Notes: a model not told the origin generated them from the sequence alone. A stretch of DNA of 64,000 bases from Microvirga sesbaniae (GCF_025460805.1 NZ_JAMXFJ010000001.1:215859-279858); one strand, 5' to 3'. Positions 9,263 through 19,623 are shown, numbered from the stretch's first letter. Translations and numbers: made by a program.

Positions 9263-10594
9263 ATGGACACCGCCTCAAAGCCCCTTCTTCGCGCTGACGC
9301 CGCCTCCTTCGGGCGGACGGAAGGCAGTGGCCCGAACCTGTCCTCCTTCACGCTCGACAATGGTCTCGACGTCGTGGTCATCCCGGACCGCCGGGTCCCT
9401 GTGGTCACGCATATGATCTGGTACCGCAACGGTTCGGCCGATGATCCGCTCGGACAGTCGGGCATCGCGCATTTCCTCGAGCATCTGATGTTCAAGGGCA
9501 CGGAGAAGCACCCGGCCGGGGAGTTCTCGAAGGTGGTCTCGGGCCTCGGCGGTCAGGAGAATGCGTTCACGTCCTTCGACTACACGGCCTATTTCCAGCG
9601 CGTCGCCCGCGAGAACCTCAAGACCATGATGGAGTTCGAGGCCGACCGCATGACGAACCTCCTCCTGGAGGAATCCGTCATCGCGCCCGAGCGCGACGTG
9701 GTGCTCGAAGAGCGCCGCATGCGCGTCGAGACCGATCCGTCGGCGCAGCTCTCCGAAGCGATGGCGGCTTCCCTGTTCGTGCATCACCCCTACGGCATTC
9801 CGATCATCGGCTGGATGCACGAGATCGAGACGCTCAACCGCGATCATGCGCTCGACTATTATCGCCGCTTCTACACGCCCGAGAACGGCATTCTGGTCGT
9901 GGCGGGCGACGTTAGCGAGGACGAGGTGCGCCGGCTGGCCGACGCCACCTACGGCTGCATCGCCCCGCAGGGCAAGCGTCCGGTCCGGATGCGTCCGCGC
10001 GAGCCCGAGCCCGTGGCGGCGCGCCACATCACCGTGGCCGATCCGAAGGTCGAGCAGCCGACCATGCAGCGGCTCTACCTCGTACCGTCCTGCCGCACGG
10101 CCTCGCAGCGCGACTGCTACTCGCTCGAGCTTCTCGCCGAGGTGATCGGCGGCGGGCCGACCTCGTATCTCTACCGCAAGCTCGTGATGGAGCGCGGCAT
10201 CGCCGTGAACGCCGGCGCCTGGTACATGTCCTCCGCCATGGAGGATACGCGCTTCTGCGTCTATGCCGTGCCGGCCGAAGGCGTGTCGCTGCAGGCGCTG
10301 GAAGAGGCCGTCGATCAGGTGCTCAAGACCATTCCGGCCGAGGCGCTCGACGGGGATTCCATCGAACGCGCCAAGACGCGCCTCGTGGCCGAGACGATCT
10401 ATTCCACCGACAGCCAATCCTCGCTCGCCCGCATCTACGGCTCGGCGCTCGCCATCGGCGAGACCATCGAGGAGGTGCGCCGCTGGCCGGTCGAGATCGA
10501 AACCATCCAGAAGGACGATCTCGCCTCCGCGGCCGAGCGCTATCTCATTCCCCGCCGTTCCGTGACGGGCTATCTGCAGAAGCCGGTCTCCTAA
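9263..10594 (+). CDS. M16 zinc metallopeptidase, catalytic subunit
   Basis: This pitrilysin/processing-peptidase-family protease has the inverted zinc motif HFLEH within GIAHFLEHLMFKGT, near residue 73. The downstream Glu lies about 75 residues later in the expected region. The protein is 443 residues, the usual size of the single-domain-pair bacterial PqqL/PPP-like proteins. No signal peptide is evident at the N-terminus (MDTASKPLLRADAAS), although many homologues are described as periplasmic or inner-membrane associated. It is followed after about 30 bases by a second M16 gene lacking the zinc site. The two are very likely a heterodimer, as with the alpha and beta subunits of mitochondrial processing peptidase. 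Confidence 0.92.
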   Translation: MDTASKPLLRADAASFGRTEGSGPNLSSFTLDNGLDVVVIPDRRVPVVTHMIWYRNGSADDPLGQSGIAHFLEHLMFKGTEKHPAGEFSKVVSGLGGQENAFTSFDYTAYFQRVARENLKTMMEFEADRMTNLLLEESVIAPERDVVLEERRMRVETDPSAQLSEAMAASLFVHHPYGIPIIGWMHEIETLNRDHALDYYRRFYTPENGILVVAGDVSEDEVRRLADATYGCIAPQGKRPVRMRPREPEPVAARHITVADPKVEQPTMQRLYLVPSCRTASQRDCYSLELLAEVIGGGPTSYLYRKLVMERGIAVNAGAWYMSSAMEDTRFCVYAVPAEGVSLQALEEAVDQVLKTIPAEALDGDSIERAKTRLVAETIYSTDSQSSLARIYGSALAIGETIEEVRRWPVEIETIQKDDLASAAERYLIPRRSVTGYLQKPVS

Positions 10595-10625
10595 AAAGCC
10601 CGCCTGCACAAGAACCGAGGTGCCC

Positions 10626-11903
10626 ATGACAGCTTCTGTCGAAACCATGTCCTCGTCTCCGACCACGGTGAAGGCGCTGACCTCCGCCCGTGGGGTCGAG
10701 GCATGGCACGTCGAGTCCGACGTGGTTCCGCTGATCGCCGTTTCCTTCATCTTCGAGGGGGGCTCGGCGCACGATCCCGCGGACAAGCCCGGCGTGGCGC
10801 AGATGCTCGCGCGCCTGCTCGACGAAGGAGCCGGCGAGTACGATTCCGACGCCTTCCAGGAGCGCCTGGCGGCCCATGCCATCGAGCTGTCGTTCAATGC
10901 GGGCAACGACGCCCTCGGCGGCTCCCTGAAGACGCTGGTCAAGCACGCGGACGAAGCCTTCGATCTGCTGCGGCTCGCCTTGACCGAACCGCGCTTCGAC
11001 CAGGATGCCATCGAGCGCGTGCGCGCCCAGACCATCGCGGGCCTGAAGTACCAGCAGAACGATCCGGGCGTCATGGCGACGCGCCGCTTCTTCGAGGAGG
11101 GCTTCTCCGGCCATCCCTACGGGCGTCCAACCTCGGGCACGCCCGAGAGCGTCGCGGCGATCACCCGCGACGATCTCGTCGCCATGCACAAGGCCATCAT
11201 CGCCCGCGGCCGCGTCAAGATCGCCGTGGTGGGCGCCATCGGCGGCGACGACCTCTCCGCTCTGCTCGACAAGGTGTTCGGCTTCCTGCCGGAAGCCCCG
11301 GCCCTCGGCCTCATCGAGACCGCCTCGCTGCAGAAGCTCGGAACGCGCATCGTTGTCGATCTCGACGTGCCCCAATCGGTCATCCGCTTCGGCATGAACG
11401 GCATCGCCTGGCGCGATCCGGGCTTCATCCCGGCCTATGTGCTCAACCACATCCTCGGCGGCGGCGCGTTCACCTCGCGCCTGTTCCAGGAAGTGCGCGA
11501 GAAGCGCGGCCTCGCCTACAGCGTCGGCACCTCCCTCGTGAGCTACCGTTCGGCCAGCATGACCTGGGGCTACACCGCCACCAAGAACGAGCGCGTGGTC
11601 GAGGCGCTCGACGTCATCGCGGACGAGATGGCGAAGCTGACGAGCGAAGGCCCGTCCGACGAGGAGCTGCAGAAGGCGAAGGATTACCTCACCGGCTCCT
11701 ACGCCCTCGGCTTCGACACCTCGACGAAGATCGCCCACACCCTGGCGCAGATCGCGTTCGAAGGCCTCGGCATCGACTACATCGCCCGTCGGAACGGCCT
11801 GGTCGCTGCCGTGACGCAGGCGGACATCCGCAAGGCTGCCGCGCAGATCTTCGGCGACGGCCGGATGCTCACGGTGATCGCCGGCCGGCCAACCGGCGTG
11901 TGA
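10626..11903 (+). CDS. M16-family peptidase homologue lacking the zinc motif
   Basis: This is the partner of the preceding M16 protease. The fold is recognisable from GGSAHDPADKPGVAQMLARLLDEGAG. The HxxEH position reads AQMLARLLDE, so zinc cannot be bound in the standard way. GGGAFTSRLFQEVREKRGLAYS is the conserved C-terminal half block. I chose the ATG at 10626: GAGG lies seven bases upstream, and the GTG at 10620 is poorer. At 425 residues it matches its neighbour. It is probably a substrate-binding or regulatory subunit. Confidence 0.9.
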   Translation: MTASVETMSSSPTTVKALTSARGVEAWHVESDVVPLIAVSFIFEGGSAHDPADKPGVAQMLARLLDEGAGEYDSDAFQERLAAHAIELSFNAGNDALGGSLKTLVKHADEAFDLLRLALTEPRFDQDAIERVRAQTIAGLKYQQNDPGVMATRRFFEEGFSGHPYGRPTSGTPESVAAITRDDLVAMHKAIIARGRVKIAVVGAIGGDDLSALLDKVFGFLPEAPALGLIETASLQKLGTRIVVDLDVPQSVIRFGMNGIAWRDPGFIPAYVLNHILGGGAFTSRLFQEVREKRGLAYSVGTSLVSYRSASMTWGYTATKNERVVEALDVIADEMAKLTSEGPSDEELQKAKDYLTGSYALGFDTSTKIAHTLAQIAFEGLGIDYIARRNGLVAAVTQADIRKAAAQIFGDGRMLTVIAGRPTGV

Positions 11904-11912
11904 CCGCCACCT

Positions 11913-11937
11913 GGTCACCGGGCATGTCCCGGTGACC
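11913..11937. repeat. Half copy of the composite repeat (CCGGTGA arm)
   Basis: GGTCACCGGG-CATGT-CCCGGTGACC is an isolated, compensatorily changed version of the second arm of the cloverleaf repeat. GGGGCGCCGCGCTCC, which follows, resembles the repeat spacer. It lies between the M16 pair and pgi. Confidence 0.6.
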
Positions 11938-12070
11938 GCGATCCGAGGGGCGCCGCGCTCCCGAACAGCCGGCCGGAGCAGACACCTCGCGCCCGCTCCC
12001 ACGGCCCTAGCCTCCGGCGCCGCTCTGCCCTAATCTTTCGCTCCTGCTTTGAACGAGTCGGAGTACGCCC

Positions 12071-13387
12071 ATGGCCCTGCAGCAATCGATCGATCTTGCC
12101 CTTGACACCAATATCGGGGAAGGCGGTCTGCCGCAGGCGGCGCTCGACGATGCGCTGGGCCTCGTCGGCGAGGCCATGAAGCGGCTGGCCGAGGACGATG
12201 CGTCGGGCCGGCTGCCGCTTCTCCACATGCCGCGCACCACCGACGATCTGGCCGGCATCCGCGAGGCGGCCGCTTTCCTGCGCGACGATGCGACCGACGT
12301 GGTCATTCTCGGCGTCGGCGGATCGAGCCTCGGCGGACAGACCCTCGCGCAGCTGAAGGATTACGCGGTGCCGGGCACGGGCCGCTTCACAGAGAGCCCC
12401 CGCATCCACTTCCTCGACAATCTCGATCCGATCACCTTCGACCGCATCCTGCACAAGCTCCCGCTCTCATCGAGCAAGTTCGTGGCGATCTCTAAATCCG
12501 GGGGCACGGGCGAGACGCTGATGCAGACCATCGCGGTGCTCACGGCCCTGGAAAAGGCCGGCCTGCGCTCCCATCCCAACGATCTGTTCCTCGGCCTGTC
12601 CGAGCCTCGCAAGGACGGCGGCAAGAACGCCCTTCGCGATCTCCTGGAGCCGGAGGGCGTGCGCTTCCTGGAGCACCATACCGGCATCGGCGGGCGCTAT
12701 TCGGTGCTGACCAATGTGGGGCTCCTGCCGGCCGCGGTGCTCGGTCTGGACATCGACGCCATCCGGCAGGGCGCGGCCGACGCCTACGCGCCGTTCCGCA
12801 GCGGGGCCGCGGCCAAGGACGCGCCGGCCGCCCTGGGGGCCGCGCTCAACGTGGCGGCCGCCAAGGCCGGCAAGGGCATCGCGGTGACGATGGCCTATGC
12901 GGACCGGCTCGAGCGCTTCACCCGCTGGTGGGTCCAGCTCTGGGCCGAGAGCGTCGGCAAGGACGGCAAGGGCACGCAGCCGGTCGCCGCCATCGGCCCG
13001 GTGGACCAGCACAGCCAGCAGCAGCTCTATCTCGCCGGCCCCAACGACAAGCTGTTCACGGTGCTGACCACGGGCGTCGCCGGGAAGGGGCCCGTGATGG
13101 ACGCATCCCTGGCCAAGCGTGCGGGTCAGGCCGCGTTCGCCGGCAAGACCATCGGGGACCTGGTGGCCGCCCAGGGCCGCGCCATGGCCGACACCTTCGC
13201 CAAGAACAGCCGCCCGACCCGGCAGATCCATGTCGAGACCCTGAACGAGCGCGCCCTGGGCGAGCTTCTCATGCATTTCATGCTGGAGACGATCCTGGCC
13301 GGCTACGCCATGGGGGTCGACCCGTTCGACCAGCCTGCCGTGGAGGAGGCCAAGCTCCTGGCCAAGGAGTATCTGGCGCAAGGGTAA
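12071..13387 (+). CDS. pgi: Glucose-6-phosphate isomerase
   Basis: This enzyme interconverts glucose-6-phosphate and fructose-6-phosphate in glycolysis and gluconeogenesis. The first sugar-isomerase (SIS) domain contains GVGGSSLGGQTL and the phosphate-binding VAISKSGGTGETL. The family block GGRYSVLTNVGLLPAAVLG follows. GPVDQHSQQQLYLAGP is the active-site segment, including the catalytic-region histidine. At 438 residues it is of the shorter type, compared with about 550 in E. coli. GGAG lies about ten bases before the ATG. It is a single gene between repeat-filled gaps. Confidence 0.95.
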   Translation: MALQQSIDLALDTNIGEGGLPQAALDDALGLVGEAMKRLAEDDASGRLPLLHMPRTTDDLAGIREAAAFLRDDATDVVILGVGGSSLGGQTLAQLKDYAVPGTGRFTESPRIHFLDNLDPITFDRILHKLPLSSSKFVAISKSGGTGETLMQTIAVLTALEKAGLRSHPNDLFLGLSEPRKDGGKNALRDLLEPEGVRFLEHHTGIGGRYSVLTNVGLLPAAVLGLDIDAIRQGAADAYAPFRSGAAAKDAPAALGAALNVAAAKAGKGIAVTMAYADRLERFTRWWVQLWAESVGKDGKGTQPVAAIGPVDQHSQQQLYLAGPNDKLFTVLTTGVAGKGPVMDASLAKRAGQAAFAGKTIGDLVAAQGRAMADTFAKNSRPTRQIHVETLNERALGELLMHFMLETILAGYAMGVDPFDQPAVEEAKLLAKEYLAQG

Positions 13388-13410
13388 CAACGGGACGTCC
13401 CACCCGCCAC

Positions 13411-13498
13411 GTCATGGCCGGCCCTGTGCCGGCCATCCCGGTCGGAAAAGCACCCAGCCTCGTCTCATCGGGATCACCGGCACAAGGCCGGTGATGAC
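13411..13498 (+). repeat. Cloverleaf composite repeat, short form, complete
   Basis: It begins GTCATGGCCGG and ends CCGGTGATGAC. Both palindromic arms are present. The spacer (about 36 bases) is closed by a degenerate CCCGgT / ATCGGG pair. It lies between pgi and mutL. Confidence 0.85.
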
Positions 13499-13641
13499 GG
13501 GAGAGGGGGCAGCCTCACATGGCGGCCTCGAGCCCCCGGCGAGAGCCGGAGAGAGCAGGGGAATAACGTCGCGCGTTCTGGTTTCCGTCGCGGTCAGCCC
13601 CTATCTTCCCTATTCTCGAATCCGGAGCCGGGACGCCCCGC

Positions 13642-15492
13642 ATGCCTGTTCGCCGCCTCGATCCCATTCTGGTCGACCGCATCGCCGCCGGCGAGGTCGT
13701 CGAGCGTCCGGCCGCGGCCGTGAAGGAGCTGGTGGAGAATGCGGTCGATGCGGGCGCGGCCTCCATCGAGATCGCCGTCGAGGCCGGTGGACGGCGCCTG
13801 ATCCGCATCGTCGACGACGGTCGCGGCATGACCCCGGAGGATCTCGAGCTCGCCGTCGAGCGCCACGCCACCTCCAAGCTTCCGGATGGCGACCTGTTCT
13901 CGATCGACACCCTGGGTTTCCGGGGCGAGGCGCTGCCGTCCATCGGGGCGGTCGCGCGCCTGTCCATCGTGACGCGAACCGCGGAGGCGGAGACCGGCTC
14001 CTCCATCCTGGTGGAGGCGGGGGTGAAAGGCCCCGTGCGCCCGGCCCCGGCCGCGAAGGGCACCCGGGTCGAGGTGACGGATCTGTTCTCCGCCACGCCG
14101 GCGCGCCTGAAATTCCTGAAGAGCGACCGCTCCGAGGCGCAGGCGGTGGCCGAGATCGTCAAGCGGCTCGCCATCGCGCATCCCACGGTCCGCTTCACCC
14201 TGTCGGGCGAACACCTGACCGCCTTCACCTACCCGCCGGAGGAGCCCGGCGAGCACGGATTCCTGCGCCGTCTCTCGCGGGTGCTCGGATCCGAGTTCCA
14301 CGAGAACGCCATGGCCATCGGGGTCGAGCGCGAGGGCGTGCGGCTTACCGGTTTCGCAAGCCTGCCGACCTATCACCGCGGCACCGGAACGGCGATCCAT
14401 TTCGTGGTCAACGGCCGGCCCGTGCGGGACAAGCTGCTGCTCGGCGCCGTGCGCGGCGCCTACGCGGACGTGATGGCGTCCGACCGGCATCCGGTCCTCG
14501 CCATCATGATCGATCTCGATCCCCGGGCGGTGGACGTCAACGTGCATCCGGCCAAGACCGAGGTGCGCTTCCGCGATCCGGCCTTCGTGCGCGGCTTCGT
14601 GGTCGGTGCGCTGAAGGAGGCGATCACCCGCACCGCCTTCCGGGCGTCGTCCACGGGCGGGACGCGCACGCTGGAGAGCCTGCGCCCGCAAGGCGCGCTG
14701 CCCATGCGCCAGGCCTATCCGCACCGTACCCATGCGATCCGGCCGACCAGCGCCTTCGCCAACTGGCAGGCGCCGCTCGATGCGCCGGAGCGGCCCCATG
14801 CGAACGCTTCCGGCTTCGCGGACAGGCAGGCGAGCCTGTCCGATCTGTCGGTTCCGTCCGCCGACAGCCGGGCGGCGACCCAAGAGGTCGAGCCCGAGGC
14901 CGGGGAGGCGCCTCTGGGCGCCGCCCGCGCGCAGCTGCACGGCACCTACATCGTCGCGCAGACCCAGGACGGCATCGTCATCGTGGATCAGCATGCCGCC
15001 CATGAGCGCCTGGTCTACGAGCGGCTGAAGCGTGAGCGCGCCTCGGCGGGCATCGCCCGGCAATTGCTGCTGATCCCCGAAGTGGTCGACCTCGACCTCG
15101 TGGACGCGGACCGGGTGCTGGCCGAGGCTTCGTCCCTGGAGGAGCTCGGTCTCGTGGTCGAGCCGTTCGGCCATGGTGCTCTGCTCGTGCGCGAAGTGCC
15201 GTCCGCGCTCGCGGGCGGGCGCATCAAGGCGCTGGTGCAGGATGTGGCCGACGCGCTGGCGGAATGGGGGCAGGGGGCCGCGAGCCCGCTGGAGGAGCGC
15301 CTCGACGCGGTGCTCTCGCGCATGTCCTGCCACGGTTCCATCCGGGCCGGACGACGCATGCGGCCCGAGGAGATGAACGCCCTGCTGCGCGAGATGGAGG
15401 CGACGCCGCTCTCAGGCCAGTGCAATCACGGCCGGCCGACCTATGTCGAGCTCAAGCTGACGGATATCGAGCGCCTGTTCGGACGGCGCTAG
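13642..15492 (+). CDS. mutL: DNA mismatch repair endonuclease MutL
   Basis: This is the mismatch-repair mediator that links MutS recognition to strand incision. The N-terminal GHKL ATPase shows ELVENAVDAGA, DDGRGM and GFRGEALPSI. Residues about 335 to 430 form a variable linker. The C-terminal dimerisation and endonuclease domain carries DQHAAHERLVYE near residue 450, matching the DQHA-x2-E-x4-E metal-binding motif. It also has CNHGRP near residue 594. The enzyme is therefore predicted to nick DNA itself, as expected in bacteria without MutH. The 616-residue length is typical. The stop is TAG followed by CGCATCGGAC, the edge of a degenerate intergenic repeat. Confidence 0.96.
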   Translation: MPVRRLDPILVDRIAAGEVVERPAAAVKELVENAVDAGAASIEIAVEAGGRRLIRIVDDGRGMTPEDLELAVERHATSKLPDGDLFSIDTLGFRGEALPSIGAVARLSIVTRTAEAETGSSILVEAGVKGPVRPAPAAKGTRVEVTDLFSATPARLKFLKSDRSEAQAVAEIVKRLAIAHPTVRFTLSGEHLTAFTYPPEEPGEHGFLRRLSRVLGSEFHENAMAIGVEREGVRLTGFASLPTYHRGTGTAIHFVVNGRPVRDKLLLGAVRGAYADVMASDRHPVLAIMIDLDPRAVDVNVHPAKTEVRFRDPAFVRGFVVGALKEAITRTAFRASSTGGTRTLESLRPQGALPMRQAYPHRTHAIRPTSAFANWQAPLDAPERPHANASGFADRQASLSDLSVPSADSRAATQEVEPEAGEAPLGAARAQLHGTYIVAQTQDGIVIVDQHAAHERLVYERLKRERASAGIARQLLLIPEVVDLDLVDADRVLAEASSLEELGLVVEPFGHGALLVREVPSALAGGRIKALVQDVADALAEWGQGAASPLEERLDAVLSRMSCHGSIRAGRRMRPEEMNALLREMEATPLSGQCNHGRPTYVELKLTDIERLFGRR

Positions 15493-15531
15493 CGCATCGG
15501 ACGTGAAATGTGGGCCCCCCTTTTGGGCCCG
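15490..15531 (+). repeat. Degenerate CATCGGAC repeat at the mutL stop
   Basis: GCATCGGACGTGAAATGTGG followed by CCCTTTTGGGCCCGA is a decayed member of the family whose better copies lie at 34003 and 39633. Its first bases coincide with the mutL TAG stop. The remaining bases up to the next gene at 15720 show no further gene. Confidence 0.55.
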
Positions 15532-15704
15532 ACGGCCGAGGGAACACGGCCCCGGTGCCCGGGCGTTTCCCAGCAGAGGCGTGATGACGTGCTGAGCGCG
15601 CAGTGGCCCGGCGCCTTGGCGGCTCCTGGCCGTCGCATCGGGCCGATCTCCTCTCCTTCGAAGGAGCGCGGGCAGCCCTCTCTCGCCTCGGACCAACCCT
15701 TTGA

Positions 15705-16574
<870 letters not shown>

Positions 16575-16605
16575 ACGGCGCCCCGATCAACGGGACGGCG
16601 TTCGA

Positions 16606-17010
16606 TCAGACCGTGGTGCGATAGAGCTTGAGATCCTTGCGCGCCGGCTTGGACGCGAGATGGGCCGGCATGGCGGCCTGGTCGAGGCAAGCCGCGAAGC
16701 TCAGCGCCTCGGCGGCTTCGCCGGCCGGAGCCATGTCGGCCTCCTCGGCGCTGAATGCGATGCCGGCGAAATCCCCATGGCGCCAGCAGACCCGTGCCCG
16801 GCGCACCTGCAGGTCGTGCGCTGCGATGTACAGCTCGAAGGTTTCCGGCAGGTCCGTGTGCCGCTTGACCGCGATCCTGGCTCCGCCGGTGGAGATATCC
16901 TTCACCGTGCAGGAGATCATCGCCTCGGGACCCAGCATGATCTTCGCAGGGTGATGCGTGGGGAAGCGCCTGGCTTGCCGACGGTTATCGAGAGCGGTGA
17001 CGGGAACCAT
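16606..17010 (-). CDS. PilZ-domain protein (c-di-GMP binding)
   Basis: This is a single-domain protein of 134 residues. It has both halves of the c-di-GMP binding signature: an RxxxR motif in NRRQARRF (residues 10 to 15) and DISTGG (residues 38 to 43, fitting D-x-S-x-x-G). The beta-barrel core follows with RVCWRHGDFAGIAF. The C-terminal 40 residues are not part of the domain. No signal peptide is seen. A target cannot be named. Such proteins adjust motility, polysaccharide or envelope functions in response to c-di-GMP. A diguanylate cyclase is encoded 23 kb away at 40183-41676. Confidence 0.85.
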   Translation of the reverse strand: MVPVTALDNRRQARRFPTHHPAKIMLGPEAMISCTVKDISTGGARIAVKRHTDLPETFELYIAAHDLQVRRARVCWRHGDFAGIAFSAEEADMAPAGEAAEALSFAACLDQAAMPAHLASKPARKDLKLYRTTV

Positions 17011-17214
17011 GGAAGTGACCTTCGGTCAAATGGCGTACGAAGCTTGGCTTTAACCATTTGTTAACCGACTTCTCAAGTCCCTCCGAAGGGGTAGTCCCCC
17101 GGAAGCTGGGGACTTTCCCGCGCTTTGTGAACCCGCGCTCCGGGAAAAAGAAGGCCGCGTCGACAAAGGGCGGGCTCCGTTGTCCACTGGCGATCATGCC
17201 CAACGCGACGTTGG

Positions 17215-17257
17215 AGCACCAGACCCGAGAGGGCTTTCCGCGTTCGGGTCTGGTGCT
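17215..17257 (-). terminator. 14-bp perfect inverted repeat after the aldo-keto reductase gene
   Basis: AGCACCAGACCCGA and its exact complement enclose a 15-base loop. It starts 10 bases beyond the aldo-keto reductase stop on the minus strand. No U-run follows. The rest of 17011-17214 shows only a weaker AGTCCCC/GGGGACT hairpin at about 17092-17113 and the presumed PilZ promoter. Confidence 0.6.
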
Positions 17258-17267
17258 AGGGTGTGGA

Positions 17268-18311
17268 TTACCGGGACGGGCCCTTCCGCTCGGCCGAGGC
17301 GGCCCAGAGGTTCAGGTTGCCTTCGCCGGCATATTGGTCGATCTCGGCGAGCTCGTCGGCGGTGAACGACAGGTTCTTGAGCGCGCCGACGCAGTCGACG
17401 ACCTGTTCGGGCCGGCTCGCCCCGATGAGCGCCGAGGTGACGCGTCCGCCGCGCAGAACCCAGGCCAGAGCCATCTGCGCCAGGGTCTGGCCGCGCCGCT
17501 CGGCGATGCCGTTGAGGCCCCGGATGCGGGCGATGTTGTCGTCGTTGATGAAGCTCGTGCGCAGGGACTTGCCCTGGGCGGCGCGGCTCTCCTCGGGAAT
17601 GCCGTTGAGATACTTCGTGGTCAGCATGCCCTGGGCCAAGGGCGAGAACACGATCGACCCCATGCCGAGATCCTCGAGCGTGTCGAGCAGCCCGTCCTCC
17701 TCGACCCAGCGGTTGAGCATGGAATAGCTCGGCTGATGGATGACGCAGGGCGTCTTGAGCTCGCGCAGGATGGCCAGGGCCTCGCGGGTGCGCTGGCTGT
17801 TGTAGGACGAGAGGCCGACATAGAGCGCCTTGCCCTGCCGCACGGCGGAATCGAGTGCCAGCATGGTCTCTTCGAGCGGCGTGTCCGGATCGAAGCGGTG
17901 CGAGTAGAAGATGTCGACATAGTCGAGCCCCATGCGCTTGAGGCTCTGGTCGAGGCTCGAGAGCAGATACTTGCGGCTGCCCCATTCGCCGTAGGGGCCG
18001 GGCCACATGCGGTAGCCGGCCTTGGTGGAGATCACGAGCTCGTCGCGCAGCCCGTGGAAATCGTTGCGCAGGATTTCGCCGAACAGGGTCTCGGCCGAGC
18101 CCGGAGGAGGGCCGTAATTGTTGGCGAGATCGAAATGCGTGACGCCGAGATCGAACGCCGTCCGGCAGATCTCCCGGGCAGTCGCGGCCGACTTGTCCTC
18201 GCCGAAGTTATGCCAGAGCCCGAGCGAGATCGCCGGCAGCAGCAGCCCGCTGCGGCCGCAGCGATTGTAGAGCATCTCGTCGTAGCGGTTCTCGGCGGGC
18301 AGATAGGCCAT
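17268..18311 (-). CDS. Aldo/keto reductase, L-glyceraldehyde-3-phosphate reductase type
   Basis: This NADPH-dependent carbonyl reductase is of the AKR14/YghZ kind, which reduces L-glyceraldehyde 3-phosphate and methylglyoxal-type aldehydes. FDLANNYGPPPGSAE carries the catalytic Asp and Tyr, the Lys lies in VISTKAGYRMWPGPYGEWGSRK, and SHR/FD marks the substrate-side His. FSPLAQGMLTTKYLNG and SALIGASRPEQ are cofactor-binding blocks. The longer open frame upstream is dismissed. MAYLPAENRY at 18311 has GGAG nine bases before it and matches the family N-terminus. It is 347 residues and cytoplasmic. Its leader region holds a composite repeat. Confidence 0.92.
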   Translation of the reverse strand: MAYLPAENRYDEMLYNRCGRSGLLLPAISLGLWHNFGEDKSAATAREICRTAFDLGVTHFDLANNYGPPPGSAETLFGEILRNDFHGLRDELVISTKAGYRMWPGPYGEWGSRKYLLSSLDQSLKRMGLDYVDIFYSHRFDPDTPLEETMLALDSAVRQGKALYVGLSSYNSQRTREALAILRELKTPCVIHQPSYSMLNRWVEEDGLLDTLEDLGMGSIVFSPLAQGMLTTKYLNGIPEESRAAQGKSLRTSFINDDNIARIRGLNGIAERRGQTLAQMALAWVLRGGRVTSALIGASRPEQVVDCVGALKNLSFTADELAEIDQYAGEGNLNLWAASAERKGPSR

Positions 18312-18461
18312 CGGTATCTCCAGCGGGGCAATTTTCAGACCGAGGGGGTTACATAGCGCGCCCGGCAGGCGTTCAACAACGTGAATGCAGGACGAGGCGC
18401 ATGTTTCTTGCCCTTGCCGCGAAGCACGGGGAGCAGGATCAGACCGGGTGACACCCACCCC

Positions 18462-18564
18462 GTCATGGCCGGCCGGTCATCACCCGCCTCTCGCCGGCCA
18501 TCCCGATCCGGTGAGGCGCGGCGCTCCGAACGATCGGGATCACCGGCACAAGGCCGGGGATGAC
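18462..18564 (+). repeat. Cloverleaf composite repeat, long form
   Basis: It begins GTCATGGCCGGCCGGTCATC and ends CCGGGGATGAC, with one mismatch in the last arm. The spacer holds GAGGCGCGGCGC, and CCCGAT/ATCGGG closes it. It lies between two minus-strand genes. Confidence 0.85.
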
Positions 18565-18582
18565 AAGAGGGCCCAGACGGTT

Positions 18583-19623
18583 TCAGAACCGCGTGATGAC
18601 GCTGATGCCGAGCCCCTCGAAGCGGTCCATGGCCATCAAGGCGGCAGGCGCCTCGTCGAGGCTGATGTGCCGACCGACGAGTTGCTGCGGCATGAGCTTG
18701 CCGGTCCGGATCATGGCCATCATGTCCTGGTAGCGGAAGGCCTGCATGCCGTGGCTGCCGTAGACCTCCAGCTCGTGCGCGATGATCTGCGCCATCGGCA
18801 CCTGCGCGCGGGCGTGCTCGCCCACCATCAGGCCGACCTGAACGTGACGCCCGCGGCGGCGCAGGTTGGCGATGGAGTTGAAGCAGGTCGCCGGGTGGCC
18901 GAGGGCGTCGATGGAGACATGCGCGCCGCCCCGCGTGATCTCCTTCACGGCGCCGACCACATCCCTGCCGTCGCGGGCATTCACCGTCGCCACCGCGCCC
19001 ATCGTCCTGGCGAATGCGAGCTTCTCGTCCGTGAGATCGATGGCGATCACGTTCGCCCCCATGGCGGACGCGATCATGATCGCCGACAGGCCCACGCCGC
19101 CGCATCCGTGCACCGCCACCCATTCGCCGGGCTTCACCCGGCCCTGGTCGACGATGGCGCGGAACGATGTGACGAAGCGGCAGCCGAGGCTCGCCGCGGT
19201 GGCGAAATCGAGCTCGTCGGGGAGGGCGACGAGGTTGGTGTCGGCGTAGTCGACCGCGACGTATTCGGCAAACGAGCCCCAGGCGGTGAAGCCCGGCTGG
19301 AACTGCTGCTCGCAGACCTGGTGGTTGCCGGAATGGCATTCATGGCAATGGCCGCAGCCGCCGACGAACGGCACCGTGACGCGATCGCCCGTCTTCCAGC
19401 GCGTGACCTGGCGGCCTGTGGCCAGAACCGTACCGGCAAGCTCATGCCCCGGCACGTGCGGCAGCACCACGTCGGGATCATGCCCCATCCAGCCGTGCCA
19501 GTCGCTCCGGCACAGGCCCGTCGCCTCCACCTTGATCACCACGCCCTCGGCCGAGGGCGTCGGATCCGGCACGGTCTGCACCCGCGGCGGCTGGCCGAAC
19601 TGCTCGAAGAGAACCGCTTTCAT
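18583..19623 (-). CDS. Zinc-dependent alcohol dehydrogenase family protein
   Basis: This is a medium-chain NAD(P)-dependent dehydrogenase of 346 residues. The catalytic zinc ligands are Cys38 ([10 protein letters not shown]) and the His and Glu of PGHELAG. The structural zinc cysteines lie in [17 protein letters not shown]. The Rossmann motif is [29 protein letters not shown]. The acidic residue after the second strand favours NAD+ over NADP+. The substrate is not identifiable. It is similar to zinc dehydrogenases annotated as S-(hydroxymethyl)glutathione- or alcohol-type. It is transcribed alone, ahead of the aldo-keto reductase and separated from it by a repeat-bearing gap. Confidence 0.9.
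   Translation of the reverse strand: MKAVLFEQFGQPPRVQTVPDPTPSAEGVVIKVEATGLCRSDWHGWMGHDPDVVLPHVPGHELAGTVLATGRQVTRWKTGDRVTVPFVGGCGHCHECHSGNHQVCEQQFQPGFTAWGSFAEYVAVDYADTNLVALPDELDFATAASLGCRFVTSFRAIVDQGRVKPGEWVAVHGCGGVGLSAIMIASAMGANVIAIDLTDEKLAFARTMGAVATVNARDGRDVVGAVKEITRGGAHVSIDALGHPATCFNSIANLRRRGRHVQVGLMVGEHARAQVPMAQIIAHELEVYGSHGMQAFRYQDMMAMIRTGKLMPQQLVGRHISLDEAPAALMAMDRFEGLGISVITRF

Noticed and set aside
9275-12002. Long antisense frames across the M16 pair
   Set aside because: The plus strand carries both M16 proteins with clear motifs. The antisense frames have no domain.
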